DNA from: Anseranas semipalmata | Lineage: Eukaryota; Chordata; Aves; Anseriformes; Anseranatidae | Length of the DNA stretch: 64,000 nucleotides | NCBI GenBank assembly: GCA_013399115.1 | Contig: VXAA01005626.1 | Coordinates: 40,036-104,035, forward strand | Direction of reading: 5' to 3' | In this document: one piece after another, positions 1-64,000 of the stretch | How the letters are laid out: each line of letters opens with the position of its first letter | Numbering within the stretch: the first letter of the stretch is position 1 | The notes under the pieces: model-generated | Databases searched by the model: none | What the model was told of the DNA's origin: nothing | What the model saw: the letters and a program-made list of their open reading frames with translations, nothing else | Program-made: the position numbers and the translations under genes

Positions 1-3000
1 AAAATCACGTCATGAGATTTTAAAACATTACATAACCGCATTGTATTCCTATGCCTTCGCTGTTTTTCATGTCATGGTAGATGCCATCAATCCTGCTCTT
101 TCTTTTCCATTTCAAGGGGTCTATGCCATCTCAGGGCTGACCACAGTTGTGTGGTCGCTGACTCTCAAAGTCCTTGCTTTCAGAACTAATGCTTCAAGGT
201 CAGCTTCTACAGTAAATCCTAAAAAAGAGGATGCCAAAGAAAATTGCCAGAGATATTTCCCTTTCAAGTACATACAATCTAAAACTTGAACTGCTCTATG
301 AAAGTATACACAGTTTTATGTTATTTTTTCCTTTCTTTTCAGACTCTAAACTCTTCAAGGCAGGGACTTATTCTTGATCTGATCTAGTTTTACCTCCTTA
401 CTAATGTCATGGGCATAGCAGCTGAGCAACAGGAGTGATTCTGCAGTAACAGCACAGAATATCAAAAAACAGTTTTGTTTACTGTCATTGGAGGACAACA
501 CACAAAAATAGTCAAGTGTTTGGTTTTTGACGGAAAGTGCATGGATTAGCAGCTGGCACATATTAGTGGACACTAAAGGACACTAATTTTTTTCTTATTC
601 TAGACAAAATTTTTCTGCTGCCTGAATTCTGCTCATACCTATATCATCTTGCCTCTGGAACATCCCAGGAAAGTCCACTGTCTTTGGGATAAGAATCAAT
701 GTGTATGAGATAAGGATGGGACAAATAGTATTATTTACAGTGCTTTTAAGGACTCTGGAGATCTTTTAAAGTAGCTCTCTGTTGATAGCTCCAAGGAAAC
801 AGTACAGGGCCAATAAACTGGCTTACTGTTGTCACTTTTCTGTTATATTTAAAAAAAACAAAATAAAAAAGTTAAGCCAGCCCAAAAATGGTTTGTGAGG
901 TAAAAAAATAACAAATTCCTGTCCCATCCATACTGATTCTCACTGTTCAGGGAAAATTTTGACTCTTCTCTTTGTACAAAACTATTTTGGCACCTAGGAA
1001 GTTGCTACAGAACATCAAAAAGCCATTTCTTCTCAGAAACATGCACTTAACCCAACAACATACAAACATGAAGGGCCTGGAAGGGGGAGAGAACAAAGTA
1101 AGGAGTTGCCTTAATCTCCCTTTCTTGTGCTGGGATTTGAAGCTAGTGAGCAAAACGTAAACTATTGGTGCAAACGACAGATCAGTACCTGCTAAGGAAG
1201 CCTCCTTGCCTTCAAATGAGTGTTCTTCGCCTCAATTGACTTCATTTCTGATTCTACTTCTCCCCTTTCCTTCCACTTTTCTTTGGCCTATTTTGGTGCA
1301 TGATATGAAGATACAAAACCTTCACCAGCTTACAGAATAAAGAACAACATTTCACAAGCTGCACATAGTTATTTCCTTATGGATACCTAAACTTGCTACA
1401 GACCCTTTGCTCATTACCTAATCACATTGTTAACACCAAATAATCTCATCTCCACAGTATCTATTCATACAGGAAATTGCTTTCAAATTTGAATTAGAAA
1501 GTTTTATTATTCCACTGCTTCTCTTCATTGCTAAATGTGTTCATTAGCATCAGAAATTATTATCTGCTTCACTGTAGTTCCTGTAAGACCTAAAGAGCAA
1601 CTCCATTATTCTTGGCTCTTTGACTACATGGTAAGTTTGTTAAAGCAAAGACTGTTTGGTTAAGCAAAGATGTTTGCTTACGCAGGGAAAAGAACCCAGG
1701 TTTTCTGATCCCCAGTTTACTATCCTGACTATTTCCTCATGTCTCAGAATCAGTTCTGCTATGCTCCTCCAGCTGGAACAACTTTATTCATATGACAAGG
1801 TGCACAAACAGAGCTCAGGCAATACACTCGCTGAGACTGCCAGCTGCTTCAGACAAGGATTTTTGTTTTTATTGCATAAAGTCCAGCTTGCTTCCAGCCT
1901 GCAGACACTACCATAATACAGACACTTAATCCTGTTACACAACTGTGGGCATGTACAGTGGGTTTTCCAGTGGTACTGAGGTTTTTATAAAAGGCATTCA
2001 CTTCCACTGCTTTGTGATTTTGTCAGCAGGCTACCGCATGCCATGAAACAGTTTTTCCCGTCTCTTTTTTTCTCCCAGAGGAAAGGAAAAAAAAGGATAT
2101 TTCACAACAAACTTATCTGCTTTGTGGAACTAAGGAAAAGTTTCAAAACGGAGGGCAAAGCGGCACTTTACTGCTTCACAAAGGATTAAAGGAATATACA
2201 GGAGATGTACTTTATAAGTTCTCCTCGAGGAGATGGTCTGCTTTTACGTAAACTGCCTTTCATCTTATCATATATTGTTCACAGTGAGGATATAAAGTAG
2301 ACAGGATATTGAGTGAGGCTACAAAATGATGCAGAAGGAAACACAGCTCTTTCAGCAGTTTATATTCTTAAACACTGTTGAAATGTTACGAGTTTTCCAC
2401 ATCTCTATTTCTTTCTTGGAAGTACACTTGTGCTTATATAAACCCGACAAGCACCTGTGATTTATATTTCAAAGCAAGACATGAATTTATTGAGCAAACC
2501 ATTGGTTTAGTCTATAAGGAGGCTGTAAGCCTACTCTTTGGGATACTGCTGAGACTTGTTGTGATGGAGTCCTGCTTTACGTAAACATTCTTTGGGTGTA
2601 ATTTTGTGCTGTATTATAGAGTTAACTGGGACTCTAATAAATACCTAGGACTTTTTATTAATACTGGTATTTACACTCAATTTTGTATAAAGCAATTGGG
2701 TGCTAGGAAAACCTATCATTCCAATTGTCTGGAATACCTTGTCAAATAAATGGCTTTTTTCTTCCTGTTTACTTTGGAAAATGTATCATCAACAATGCAA
2801 GATGATCTAAATCATTATTTTTAACAGAATGTCCTGTGCACTGAGTTTGGAATTCCACAGAAATACATGACATCCCTGTTCAGGGAATGAATTTTATTCC
2901 ACTCATTGCCATTGTATAAACTGCTTTCTGACATAGACTGTAAGATATTGCCCTGTGAAAATAGAATAATGAAACTTCAGTTTAAATGGGACTTGGTAAA

Positions 3001-6000
3001 AGAATATCAGGGAGATACAATTTGTCCAGTGTCTAATTTCAGAGGTGTTAACAGTTTTACCATTTGAGGCAGAAGCAATGGGACACGCAAGTACTCAGTA
3101 CTGTAGAAAAACATGCCCATATTGTCAGACTATGCATAACCACATCTGACTCTTCATCAAAGAGCATCATTCAGTAGTTTGCTTACAAATCGTAGGCCTG
3201 ATAACAAAGCTGCAGATTTGCTATCAGCTATCAGCTGCCTGGCTGATAATACTGAGCTAGGTAAGGCAGATGCACAATCTCCTACCCAACCTCAGATCTC
3301 TATCTGCATGAGACTGTATCCAAAGTAATAAGATATCTTGAGAAGCAAGATAAGCTCCACTAACATTCGGCATAGCTTCTGGATCAGACTTCACTTACAG
3401 CGACGAGATCAGAGCATACCTCAAAGGACTCGAGCACATCTGCACCCACCCCAAGTAGCTGCATCTGTAAATTAAGTGGGATGGGGCCCATTTGAAACAT
3501 CACTGCTATTTCACATTGATTGAAAAGATGAGGGGCTGAAAGTGTTCCTTCTTTTACAGATGGAAGCAGGTTATATATTGTGAATTCTGATCCAGCTATC
3601 AATACAGCAACATCATTTTGTCTGATGCTTTTTTTCCTTCTCTCATATATACAAAAATCCTTCTTGTTGTATATACATAATTATACATCATCAGAATTGC
3701 ACAGTTCAGTCCAGGCAGTGACTGCCTAGAAAAGCATGGATTAAATCAAAACACATTCTTATGATTTCTTTGGCTTAAAAACCCAGTTTTTCTAAATTAA
3801 TTTTCCTTCTGAGTTCTTGAACATTAACTTCAATTATTGCTTTACATTTTAAAGGAACAGAATGGAACATTTGCAGCATTATGAAAAAAAAATATATTAT
3901 ACGCTGATGTTGGAATAGGAATACCTCTGTTTTAGAAGTGGTATAAGTCTTCTAAGCAGATCAATAATCACTAAACTTTTTGCTAAAAATTAATTCAGCA
4001 CATTTTTATTGGCTCAGTGAAATTCATAATCAGAAAGTAAAAAGCAACCTCAAGGGTATCCAGAAATGAACCTATTATAACCTCCTGTAGGGAGGGTTGA
4101 AAAGCAAATTGGTAGAAACATACTGGTATATTTTGTATTTTCTATTATTGCAAAAAAAAAATGGTTCCAGATATTCCATTTTAAGTATATTGTAGTTGAC
4201 ACGCAGATTATGTTTGCTGCTGCTTCTACTATTGAAAAGTTCAGTCTTGGATACAGATAATATACCTTGCTTAGAAACATCTGCGCGCAGTCTGCAAAGT
4301 ATGCTGGTTGGATGGGTTGCCAGAGTTCAGTCTGGGAATATTGCTGCAGGCTTATTCCTGCTATAGGTCCAGCCAAGAGGACAAAGGAGTAATATTTTAT
4401 TTTTCAAGGAGAACGACATAAATGTGGGTGAAAAGTGGTGAGTGAAGTGAACAGAAACATAGAAGAAATATTGTTTTCATTCTTTTAACTCAAAAAATAA
4501 TCACAACAGAAAAATACAATACTAAATGCACAAGCATAGGGAAAGAGCTCTACCTATCAGAAAGATTGTGTCTGACATGGCAAAACATTATCCTTTGGCT
4601 ATGCTCACAGAACAAAACCAACATGTTTGAGTATCATCATCTGGTTAGACTCTGCCCCAGTACTTGCTCTCTTTTAAGCACTCCACAAGAAGCTGTCTGA
4701 TATCTACACATCTGGGTAACACATCTGCAGCAGGCACTGCACTCCTGGGAAGAAATGGGACTGCTGTCTTGGCCAAATCCACTCCATGCAAAGGAGCCAC
4801 AAGGTTTTTTTCTGCTCAGCCACAGGAGCAACCTACTTGTCTCAATCAGTCTCAAATGTCCAAGCCTTTTGTGTTAACAGGGATGGACACAGTCCTGCAT
4901 CTCCAAATAGTTAAAGAGAGTGATGGCAGGGATAGAGTTGCCTCCATTTTGTTTCCGTGTTTTGTCACATTTCTCTTCAGTTAAGAGTAATGTTATGGTC
5001 TGTGAATGTTATCTATTATCTGTCTACCTGTAGTTTCAATTTTGATAGCTACATCTTTCATACCAAGCCTGCTAGACTTCTGACCTTCCTCCTCTCCCTA
5101 TTCCCCTTGTGGGCTCAGGATGCTTAACACACACTACCGCAATGAGCACAGCACAGGTTTGTGAACTGCTTGGTATTGCCAAGCCTTCAGCAGTGCAGTC
5201 ACGAATATGCCCACTGACAGCAATCTAGCTGCCATGAGGATTATGCCAAACTCGGCATTTAGGCACCAAAGGGCTCCCGAAACTATTTTGTTGTTTTTTG
5301 TTGTTGTTGTTGTTTATGGGCAAGGGTTTTGTAAACGCCAACACCACCTGATGTTTGGCTTATATAAAAGAGGAATGAGGTTCCAGTTTCAAGAATAAAC
5401 CTATCTAATCTCTCCCTTCATTCCTTCCATGACACTCTTTGTAAAAAATTGTTGTTGCAGTGCACGTGTTGAAAGATCATCTCAGGACTCTTTAGGTCAA
5501 AGCCAACCTGTTGAATTGCATTTGGAACTAATGGGCAGTCCGATCAGGCAGTAGAGGTGGGATCCTGCTGAGGGACTACCAACTCTCACATTAATTACCA
5601 TCCTGTCAGACCTACTAGCATGCTAACATCTCTTCATGCCTTAGACATCCACTGTCATTAATTCAGACCAAGTATAACTGCTTACCTTACAAAGTAAGAG
5701 CTGCAAGTCCCAATGGCAAGATGGAAGATGCACTAAGGATCTGTTCCCAGGGCTGGTGAGTGAGCAGCAGTTGGATCTGCAGGTGGATGGACGGTCAGGA
5801 ACCGCACCATGCAAAACAGCATGCACAACCACTGTCAGAAGTTACAAGTAAGGTGGGAATCTGAAAGAGTTAAAAATGCAGATGAAGGCAAAAAGATGGC
5901 TGAGCAGATGGGCTGCAGGGGTTATTGCAAATAAAAGATGACTCTGACTGTCTGGGAACAAGAAAATTAAACCAGATCAGCCAGGACATATGTTTTTCAC

Positions 6001-6174
6001 CAGAATGGTGACAGGGGAAGTCATCCAATCTTACTAATTTCCTTTATTTTTTATCCAGAATTTCCTAATTGATATGTCTGAGGATTAAACACAACAAATG
6101 TGTTTTTACGTGATAGTGTGTCTTATTCCCTAATTCTTTTTATTAATGAAACCTTAGCCATCATTCACAGTTTT
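1..6174. other. Intergenic, downstream of SLAIN1
   Basis: AT-rich unique-looking sequence. The longest open frames (106 codons on plus at 4664-4984, 108 on minus at 4050-4376) have no recognisable domains and no exon-like flanks. A short TTG-repeat tract is at 5288-5315. I see no gene or recognisable repeat in the rest. Confidence 0.6.
5288..5315. repeat. TTG simple repeat
   Basis: Imperfect TTG/TTTTG run including five consecutive TTG units. Confidence 0.85.
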
Positions 6175-6747
6175 TGTGGTTTAACCTGGCAGGCAGCTCA
6201 GCACCACACAGCCGTTCACTCTCTCCCTGCACCCCTGCCCCAGCAGGATGGGGGAGAGAATCAGAAAAAAAAAAAGGTAAAACTCATAGGTTGAGATAAA
6301 GACAGTTTAATAGGACAGAAAAGGAAGGGAAAACAATGATGATAATTTTGATAAAGGAATATACCAAACAAGTGATGCACGATGCAATTGCTCACCACAC
6401 ACTGACCGATGCCCAGCCAGACCCCCTCACCCCCGACCCCGCTAACCTCCCTAGTTTTATTGCTGAGCATGCCGCCATAATGATGTCATATTGTGTGGGA
6501 TATCCCTTTGGCCAGTCTGGGCCAGCTGTCCTGGTTCTGTCCCCTCCCAGCTCCTTGTGCACCCCCAGCCTCCTCGCTGGCAGGGCAGTGTGAGAAGCCA
6601 AGAAGTCCTTGGCTCTGTGTAAGCACTGCTCTGCAACAACTACAACATCGGTGTGTTATCAGCATTATTTTTCTCCTAAACCCAAAACACAACACCATAC
6701 CAGCTACAGTGAAGGAAATTAAGTCTATCCCAGCTGAAACCAGGACA
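6175..6747. mobile_element. Solo LTR of an avian endogenous retrovirus
   Basis: A roughly 573-bp block begins TGTGGTTTAACC and ends ATCCCAGCTGAAACCAGGACA. It contains GCACCACACAGCCG, GATGGGGGAGAGAATC and a short A-run. I recognise this as an LTR type common in bird genomes. It has TG...CA ends. No second LTR, primer-binding site or gag/pol-like sequence lies nearby, so it is a solo LTR left by recombination. I see no clear target-site duplication, and I cannot fix its orientation or subfamily. Confidence 0.65.
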
Positions 6748-9031
6748 ACAGGGAATGTTTAACTGGTGCTTTCCACACAAAAATGCTAATTTTTAGTATT
6801 TGTGTTAGCATACAGTCGTTGTAGTGGAGGGCCCTGATATCCTACTGGGCTTCACGCTATACAGACACAAAGGGAAAAGACAGGAGTCCAAGCCTCTAGC
6901 AACTTGCAATTTGGGTACAGCAAAAACATGGATCAGAAAAAGAAAAAATGATGTGGCAGCATTAGTTAATGGGCTCAAGAGCAGTCAGAAGACACAGTTT
7001 AACTGTTGTCCTGTTTTTAGTGGTACTGTAGCAAAGAAAAGCCTTTAAGGAAGGATTTGAACGTGAATAAAAAGCTGTCCCTTATATTTTATGGGGGATT
7101 TCCCCCACTGTGAGGGACAACATGGAAGGAAGCTAGGAGGTGCTTTTTTTGAAACAGACACAATACAGGATGGCATCATGGACACAGATATGGGAATCCA
7201 CTTCAACGCTGAATGAGAAACTGTCAGTGGGATGGGATGGTGTCAGTTACTTTGAAAATGAGTACAACTTGCTTGTAACTAAATTGTTTTCCACAGGAAG
7301 AGAGAAATCAGTAGCAATACACAAAAAGTGGTAGTAATATGGTCAAAGCAGGAAGATAGGATAATGATCTTACAGTTTTAGTTTGGATGGATCTCCCATG
7401 CTGAAGACTGTACTAGTTAAATAAAAAGATGACTTCAGGTGAGGAGATCATTGATGAATGCATCTATGGATGGAAAAGGAAATTTTTATCTTCAATTTAT
7501 CATGCAAAGCATGCAAGACTTAGACTCAATTAGAATGTAAGGTTGTAAGAAAGTCAGACTGCACAGGTTATGGGGCTTAATAACTGGAAAGTTAGAGGTT
7601 TTATCCTGTGACTGAAAAGGGAGGGAAAAAAAATATTAGAGAAAAAGCTTGAGAGCTATGTTTCAGCCATCAGCTCAATAGCTGAGCCCAAGACTAGTTA
7701 GGACAGTAGGAGGTAGGTTTGGGTTAAAGGGTCATCTCTGGGACCCAGCAACAAGGAGACAAGAGTGTATTTTGGTTTCATGGAGCAAAAGAGAGGAGAA
7801 GAACCAAAGGGGGCCACCAGGACAGTCCTTAAGTACTCCCATAAATTCAGAAATGAAAATAACTTTGGTTACTCATGAAAAATAGCAGTTTGGTTCTCCA
7901 TTTTAAAGAAATCTGCATGGCCTTGCTGTGTTTCACACTGCCCTGGAGATTTGCCTCGCACAAAAATCGAGACTGACAGAAGTGGTTTTGTTTTGTTGCA
8001 TATTCCATACAGTTTGCTCCCAGAGAGACTGTGGTGAAGTATGCGACACGCTGGGCACTGTTCAGTAGTATCTGGCTAATTGATGCTAATCTCAGGGGAG
8101 ACAGCAAGCTCCCCCAGCTACAGGGAAACAGCAGCAATACCACAGTCTATGGTTGAAATGAGAGTGATTCTTTGAGCATATCAAGCTGCTCACACCTCCA
8201 TTTTCCTCCTAAAGTTTGACAGCATCCAATGTGACAGATACTTAACGAAAACACTTAAAACAGCAAAGCTATACAGTTACCAAATCCTGACCTGATGAAA
8301 GAACATATTGAAGGGTACCAGAACAATTAAAAAGGGAAAAACAACTGCATTGTCTCTAAGAGTTCAATCCATCAAAAATGCTTGATTATCCAGTTCATGA
8401 CACATTTGTGGTGTGAAATTTCAAAATGCAAATCACAAACAGTTCAGCGCCTTTCTTTAACATGCTGTCATCTTACATAAACAACACTGGAAAGAAACAT
8501 ATGCAGAGTTCAGATCAAGAGCCTGGAAAATAGAACAGCTTTAGCTACTAAAAAGAAAACATTTTCAAAGTATATACTGCCCTCCTGCGTACAACTCGGT
8601 ATTGCCTCCAACAGGCAGTTTGCAACCCATCTCAAAACTTCAGAGTAATGTGAGGCTGTGAGAACACATTTAATGGAGAAGCAAGGATAAAATCCCAGCA
8701 CCAAGGAACACAGTGAAGAGACAACTCAGAGCAGGCCTTGTAGAGCCAGCGATGAGCAGAACCTGATCAGTGTAACTGTTCTCCAGCCATCTTTTATGTG
8801 CTGGTTCCCTAGCACCAGAAGTCAGGAAAGCTTATTCATCTGGGAGCTGCACAGACACAAATGCACAGAACAAACTGTTTGTTAAAATAATATGCACTCT
8901 GATAAGCTCTCTGAGATGCACAGCAGGGTGATAGGGTCAGTTTAGTCTGGCTGGGTTAGCTTTGCTTAAGCACCGCTCGTGCCAGAAAAAGGTAGCGAAC
9001 TAAAAGTATTTGTCTGCATCTACCGTAGGTT
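6748..9031. other. Intergenic, between the LTR and a CR1 copy
   Basis: No gene, RNA or recognisable repeat seen. Composition is like ordinary avian intergenic DNA. Confidence 0.6.
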
Positions 9032-9600
9032 AGAATCACAGAATGATAGAATGATTTGAGTTGGAAGGGACCTTAAAGATCATCTCGTTCCAAGCCCCCT
9101 GCCATTGGCAGAGACACCTTCCACTAGACCAGGTTGCTCAAAGCCCCATCCAACCTGGCCTTGAACACTTCCAGGGATGGGGCATCCACAGCTTCTCTGG
9201 GCAACCTGTTCCAGTGCCTCACCCCCCTCACAGTGAAGAATTTCTTCCTAACGCTGAATCTAAATCTCCCCTCTTTCAGTTTAAAGCCATTACCCTTTGT
9301 TCCGTCACTACATGCACTTGCCAATAGTCCTTCTCCAGCTTTCCTGTAGGCCCCCTTTAGGTACTGGAAGGCCGCTATAAGGTCTCCCCCGAGCCTTCTC
9401 CTCTCCAGGCTGAACAACCTCAACTCACTCAGCCTGTCTTCACAGAGAGAGGTGCACCAGCCCTCTGATCATCCTCATGGCCCTTCTCTGGACCCACTCC
9501 AACAGGTCCACGTTCTTCTTGTGCTGGGGGCCCCAGGGCTGAATGCAGGTTCTGTAGTTCTCCTTGTCACAGGCAAATAGTGAAGCACCACCAGAGCTGG
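9032..9600 (-). mobile_element. CR1 LINE, 5'-truncated 3' end
   Basis: On the plus strand it opens with the reversed CR1 tail (AGAATCACAGAATGATAGAATG) and the GGAAGGGACCTTAAAGATCATC motif. On the minus strand it reads the CR1 ORF2 carboxyl end, with RRRLGGDLIAAFQYLKGAY and HWNRLPREAVDAPSLEVFK. The element points left. Its 5' end decays at about 9,580-9,615. Confidence 0.92.
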
Positions 9601-10301
9601 CTCTGCATCCCTGTCACAATCACTCTGCAAGCAAAATAAACTGTTCAAGATAACTAAGACTGTCCAAGAAATGATTGATTTCTTTAAGCAGCAGTAACTT
9701 CTTCCAATTAAAGTTTCTTATGAACAAGACGAGTTCCATGCACATGTACTGAAATACTTACCTGTGCAGAAAGAATTTCCATGCTGGAATATCAACTGGA
9801 TTAAAAGGACTAAAGTGTGAAAAATGAATTTTTAATCTGTTAAACAGTACTAAGCTGTGCAGAGATACTACTGCACTCCTATACAATCACATATCATCGT
9901 AATATATGCTTTACTCACCACTAAATTCTTCTCTTTTGTTTTTCATTTTAGTTTGCCCTTTTAATAAAAACAGGTCCTCAAGCAAATGCAGAGCTAAATC
10001 CATGGCAAAAGAATGGCTTGGTACAGAATCTCTGTTTCCTATTGCAAGCCACATTTGCCCTTACAGAATCTGAACATTAAATTGAAAAAAAAAAACATCA
10101 TAGTAAGATTGATTTTAAAATAATGCTTACCTGTCTTCTGTGCATATTATGGCTTCATAACATGATTTTTAAAAATTTTAAGATGAACTTAATTACTAAT
10201 TACAAAAATGCAGCATAATATAAATGCTAAGTAATAAGGACTCCAGGAGTTAAGTAGATGTCAATTACTAAATTCTGATACACTTGTACACTCCAGAACA
10301 G
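9601..10301. other. Intergenic, between a CR1 copy and the SLAIN1 3' end
   Basis: AT-rich. Nothing recognisable except the neighbouring CR1 edge. Part of it could belong to a longer SLAIN1 3' UTR. Confidence 0.5.
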
Positions 10302-10322
10302 CATTATTGCTGAAATAGATTC

Positions 10323-10328
10323 TTTATT
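10323..10328 (-). promoter_or_regulatory. Candidate distal poly(A) signal AATAAA
   Basis: The minus strand reads AATAAAGA here. Some 25-50 nt further on (minus direction) is GT-rich sequence (TGGAGTGTACAAGTGTATC), the usual arrangement of signal, cleavage site and downstream element. It is the best-placed of three AATAAA copies after the SLAIN1 stop. Confidence 0.45.
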
Positions 10329-10444
10329 TCTGAAACATTCCAAAACAGCAGTATACACAGTTGTAATCAAATATTAGGTCATATGCCATTATAAGAAAGC
10401 ATTGATTAGTGCAATTGGATTTTGTAAAAGATCTATCAAAAAGA

Positions 10445-10450
10445 TTTATT
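10445..10450 (-). promoter_or_regulatory. Candidate alternative poly(A) signal AATAAA
   Basis: AATAAA on the minus strand about 875 nt after the stop codon, followed by a T-rich segment (CTTTTTGATAGATCTTTT). Usable in principle as a proximal site. Confidence 0.3.
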
Positions 10451-10499
10451 CACATTAAAACTCATTTTTCATAAGCAACTGTTAATAAAACATTACAAT

Positions 10500-10505
10500 T
10501 TTATT
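10500..10505 (-). promoter_or_regulatory. Candidate alternative poly(A) signal AATAAA
   Basis: AATAAAA on the minus strand about 820 nt after the stop codon, followed by TGTAATGTTTTATT. Third of three clustered candidates within about 180 bp. Confidence 0.3.
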
Positions 10506-11324
10506 CTTTGTAATAAAGTATTGAAAACCAAACATAGTTGTAGAGATCACTGTATCTTTGTAAGTGCAATGTGACTTATGCTGCCATTTTAAATACAAAA
10601 CACTATGACAATAAATTAACAATTGAACAAACGGTGAAAGACCAACAAAACCATGCTGACCCTGCTGGATGGCAGTTTCCAGTGAATGCTACTTTTTTGT
10701 GCTTCTGCAACATAAATATACTGCTTTGTATTGCCAATGGTACGACTTTGTAAGATATGTTCCTAGCGCTAAAAAAGTACATTACCCCAAAAATATTATT
10801 TATGGCACAGAAAAGTTAAATTATCTCTCTGTTGTTCAAGGTTCAGGCAAGTTTAAATGAACTCAAGTATATAAAACAAAATGTACTGGAAACACTAAAA
10901 AAAATTCAAGCACATACATAAGTCCCCCCAAATTCAAAATAAAATGCATGATGCCTTTACAATGAATAAATTATCTTAGAATTTCAGTATGGCAAAGCTG
11001 CCCCAAAAGCATTAGCTCCAAGTTCTTTCAAAGGAAAAATTCTGGTACTTTGCACATATATAATACTTTCTTCAGTTCTACATGATAATACTGCCATTGT
11101 TAGTCTGATAACAATGCAGGTTCAGGTAACTGATTTAAGTGCAACATTTAGTATTTGATAAGATGTTTGCTTTTTGAAAATGGCATTGCATTATGTTTGT
11201 TTACGTATTAGTATCTCAGGGGAAGTAATACTGCATGACCCTCCTTTCCTAAATCACTGTTACCCAGCCAGCTGGGTAATGAAATCCACGTTACTTATTT
11301 CCCACTGTTCACGGGCATCCTTCA

Positions 11325-64000
<52,676 letters not shown>

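Larger units (their letters stand above)
10302..11324 (-). other. SLAIN1: Probable SLAIN1 3' UTR
   Basis: About 1 kb of AT-rich non-coding sequence directly after the TGA. No convincing reading frame on either strand. The left boundary is inferred from the candidate poly(A) signals below, the farthest of which is followed by GT-rich sequence. Exact ends need transcript data. Confidence 0.5.

Noticed and set aside
4664..4984. 106-codon open frame on plus, with an overlapping minus frame at 4637-4855
   Set aside because: Overlapping frames on both strands, no domain, no splice or promoter context.
6261..6762. Cluster of overlapping short open frames on both strands
   Set aside because: They lie inside the solo LTR, which is non-coding here.

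Overview
The window is vertebrate, almost certainly avian, nuclear DNA. Several truncated CR1 LINE copies carry the typical bird CR1 3' ends (repeats of ATTCTATGATTCTA). There is one solo LTR of a type common in bird genomes, AT-rich non-coding sequence throughout, and one widely spaced multi-exon gene. There are no bacterial-type operons, CRISPR arrays, tRNA or rRNA genes that I can see.

One gene accounts for all the convincing coding sequence: SLAIN1, on the minus strand. Eight exons can be placed to the base by joining canonical GT-AG junctions whose split codons fit. They are exon 1 (63850 to the right edge, 5' end outside the window), exon 2 (60676-60815), exon 3 (31956-32105), exon 4 (29907-30056), exon 5 (27336-27674), exon 6 (16786-16950), exon 7 (14620-14899) and exon 8 (coding part 11325-11400, ending in TGA). 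Together they give 482 residues with no internal stop or frameshift, including the literal S-L-A-I-N signature in exon 7. Only the amino-terminal part, including the start codon, lies outside. The 3' UTR probably runs to about 10,300, with three candidate polyadenylation signals. SLAIN1 is a microtubule plus-end protein that links EB proteins and CLIPs to the microtubule polymerase ch-TOG.

Region by region: 1-10,300 is intergenic DNA downstream of SLAIN1, with a solo LTR (6175-6747) and a CR1 copy (about 9032-9600). 10,300-11,400 is the SLAIN1 3' end. 11,401-32,105 holds exons 3-7 and mid-sized introns, including an unexplained protein-like block at about 19,290-21,203. 32,106-60,675 is the 28.6 kb second intron, with four CR1 pieces and an 805-base assembly gap lying inside one of them. 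60,676-64,000 holds exon 2, intron 1 and a GC/CpG-rich block around exon 1.

I do not see a new biological system. The points worth a second look are the protein-like block in intron 5, a 29-nt microexon-like segment in intron 2, the CR1 copy with an ORF1 esterase-type domain interrupted by the gap, and an 18-bp perfect palindrome built around TTACGTAA.
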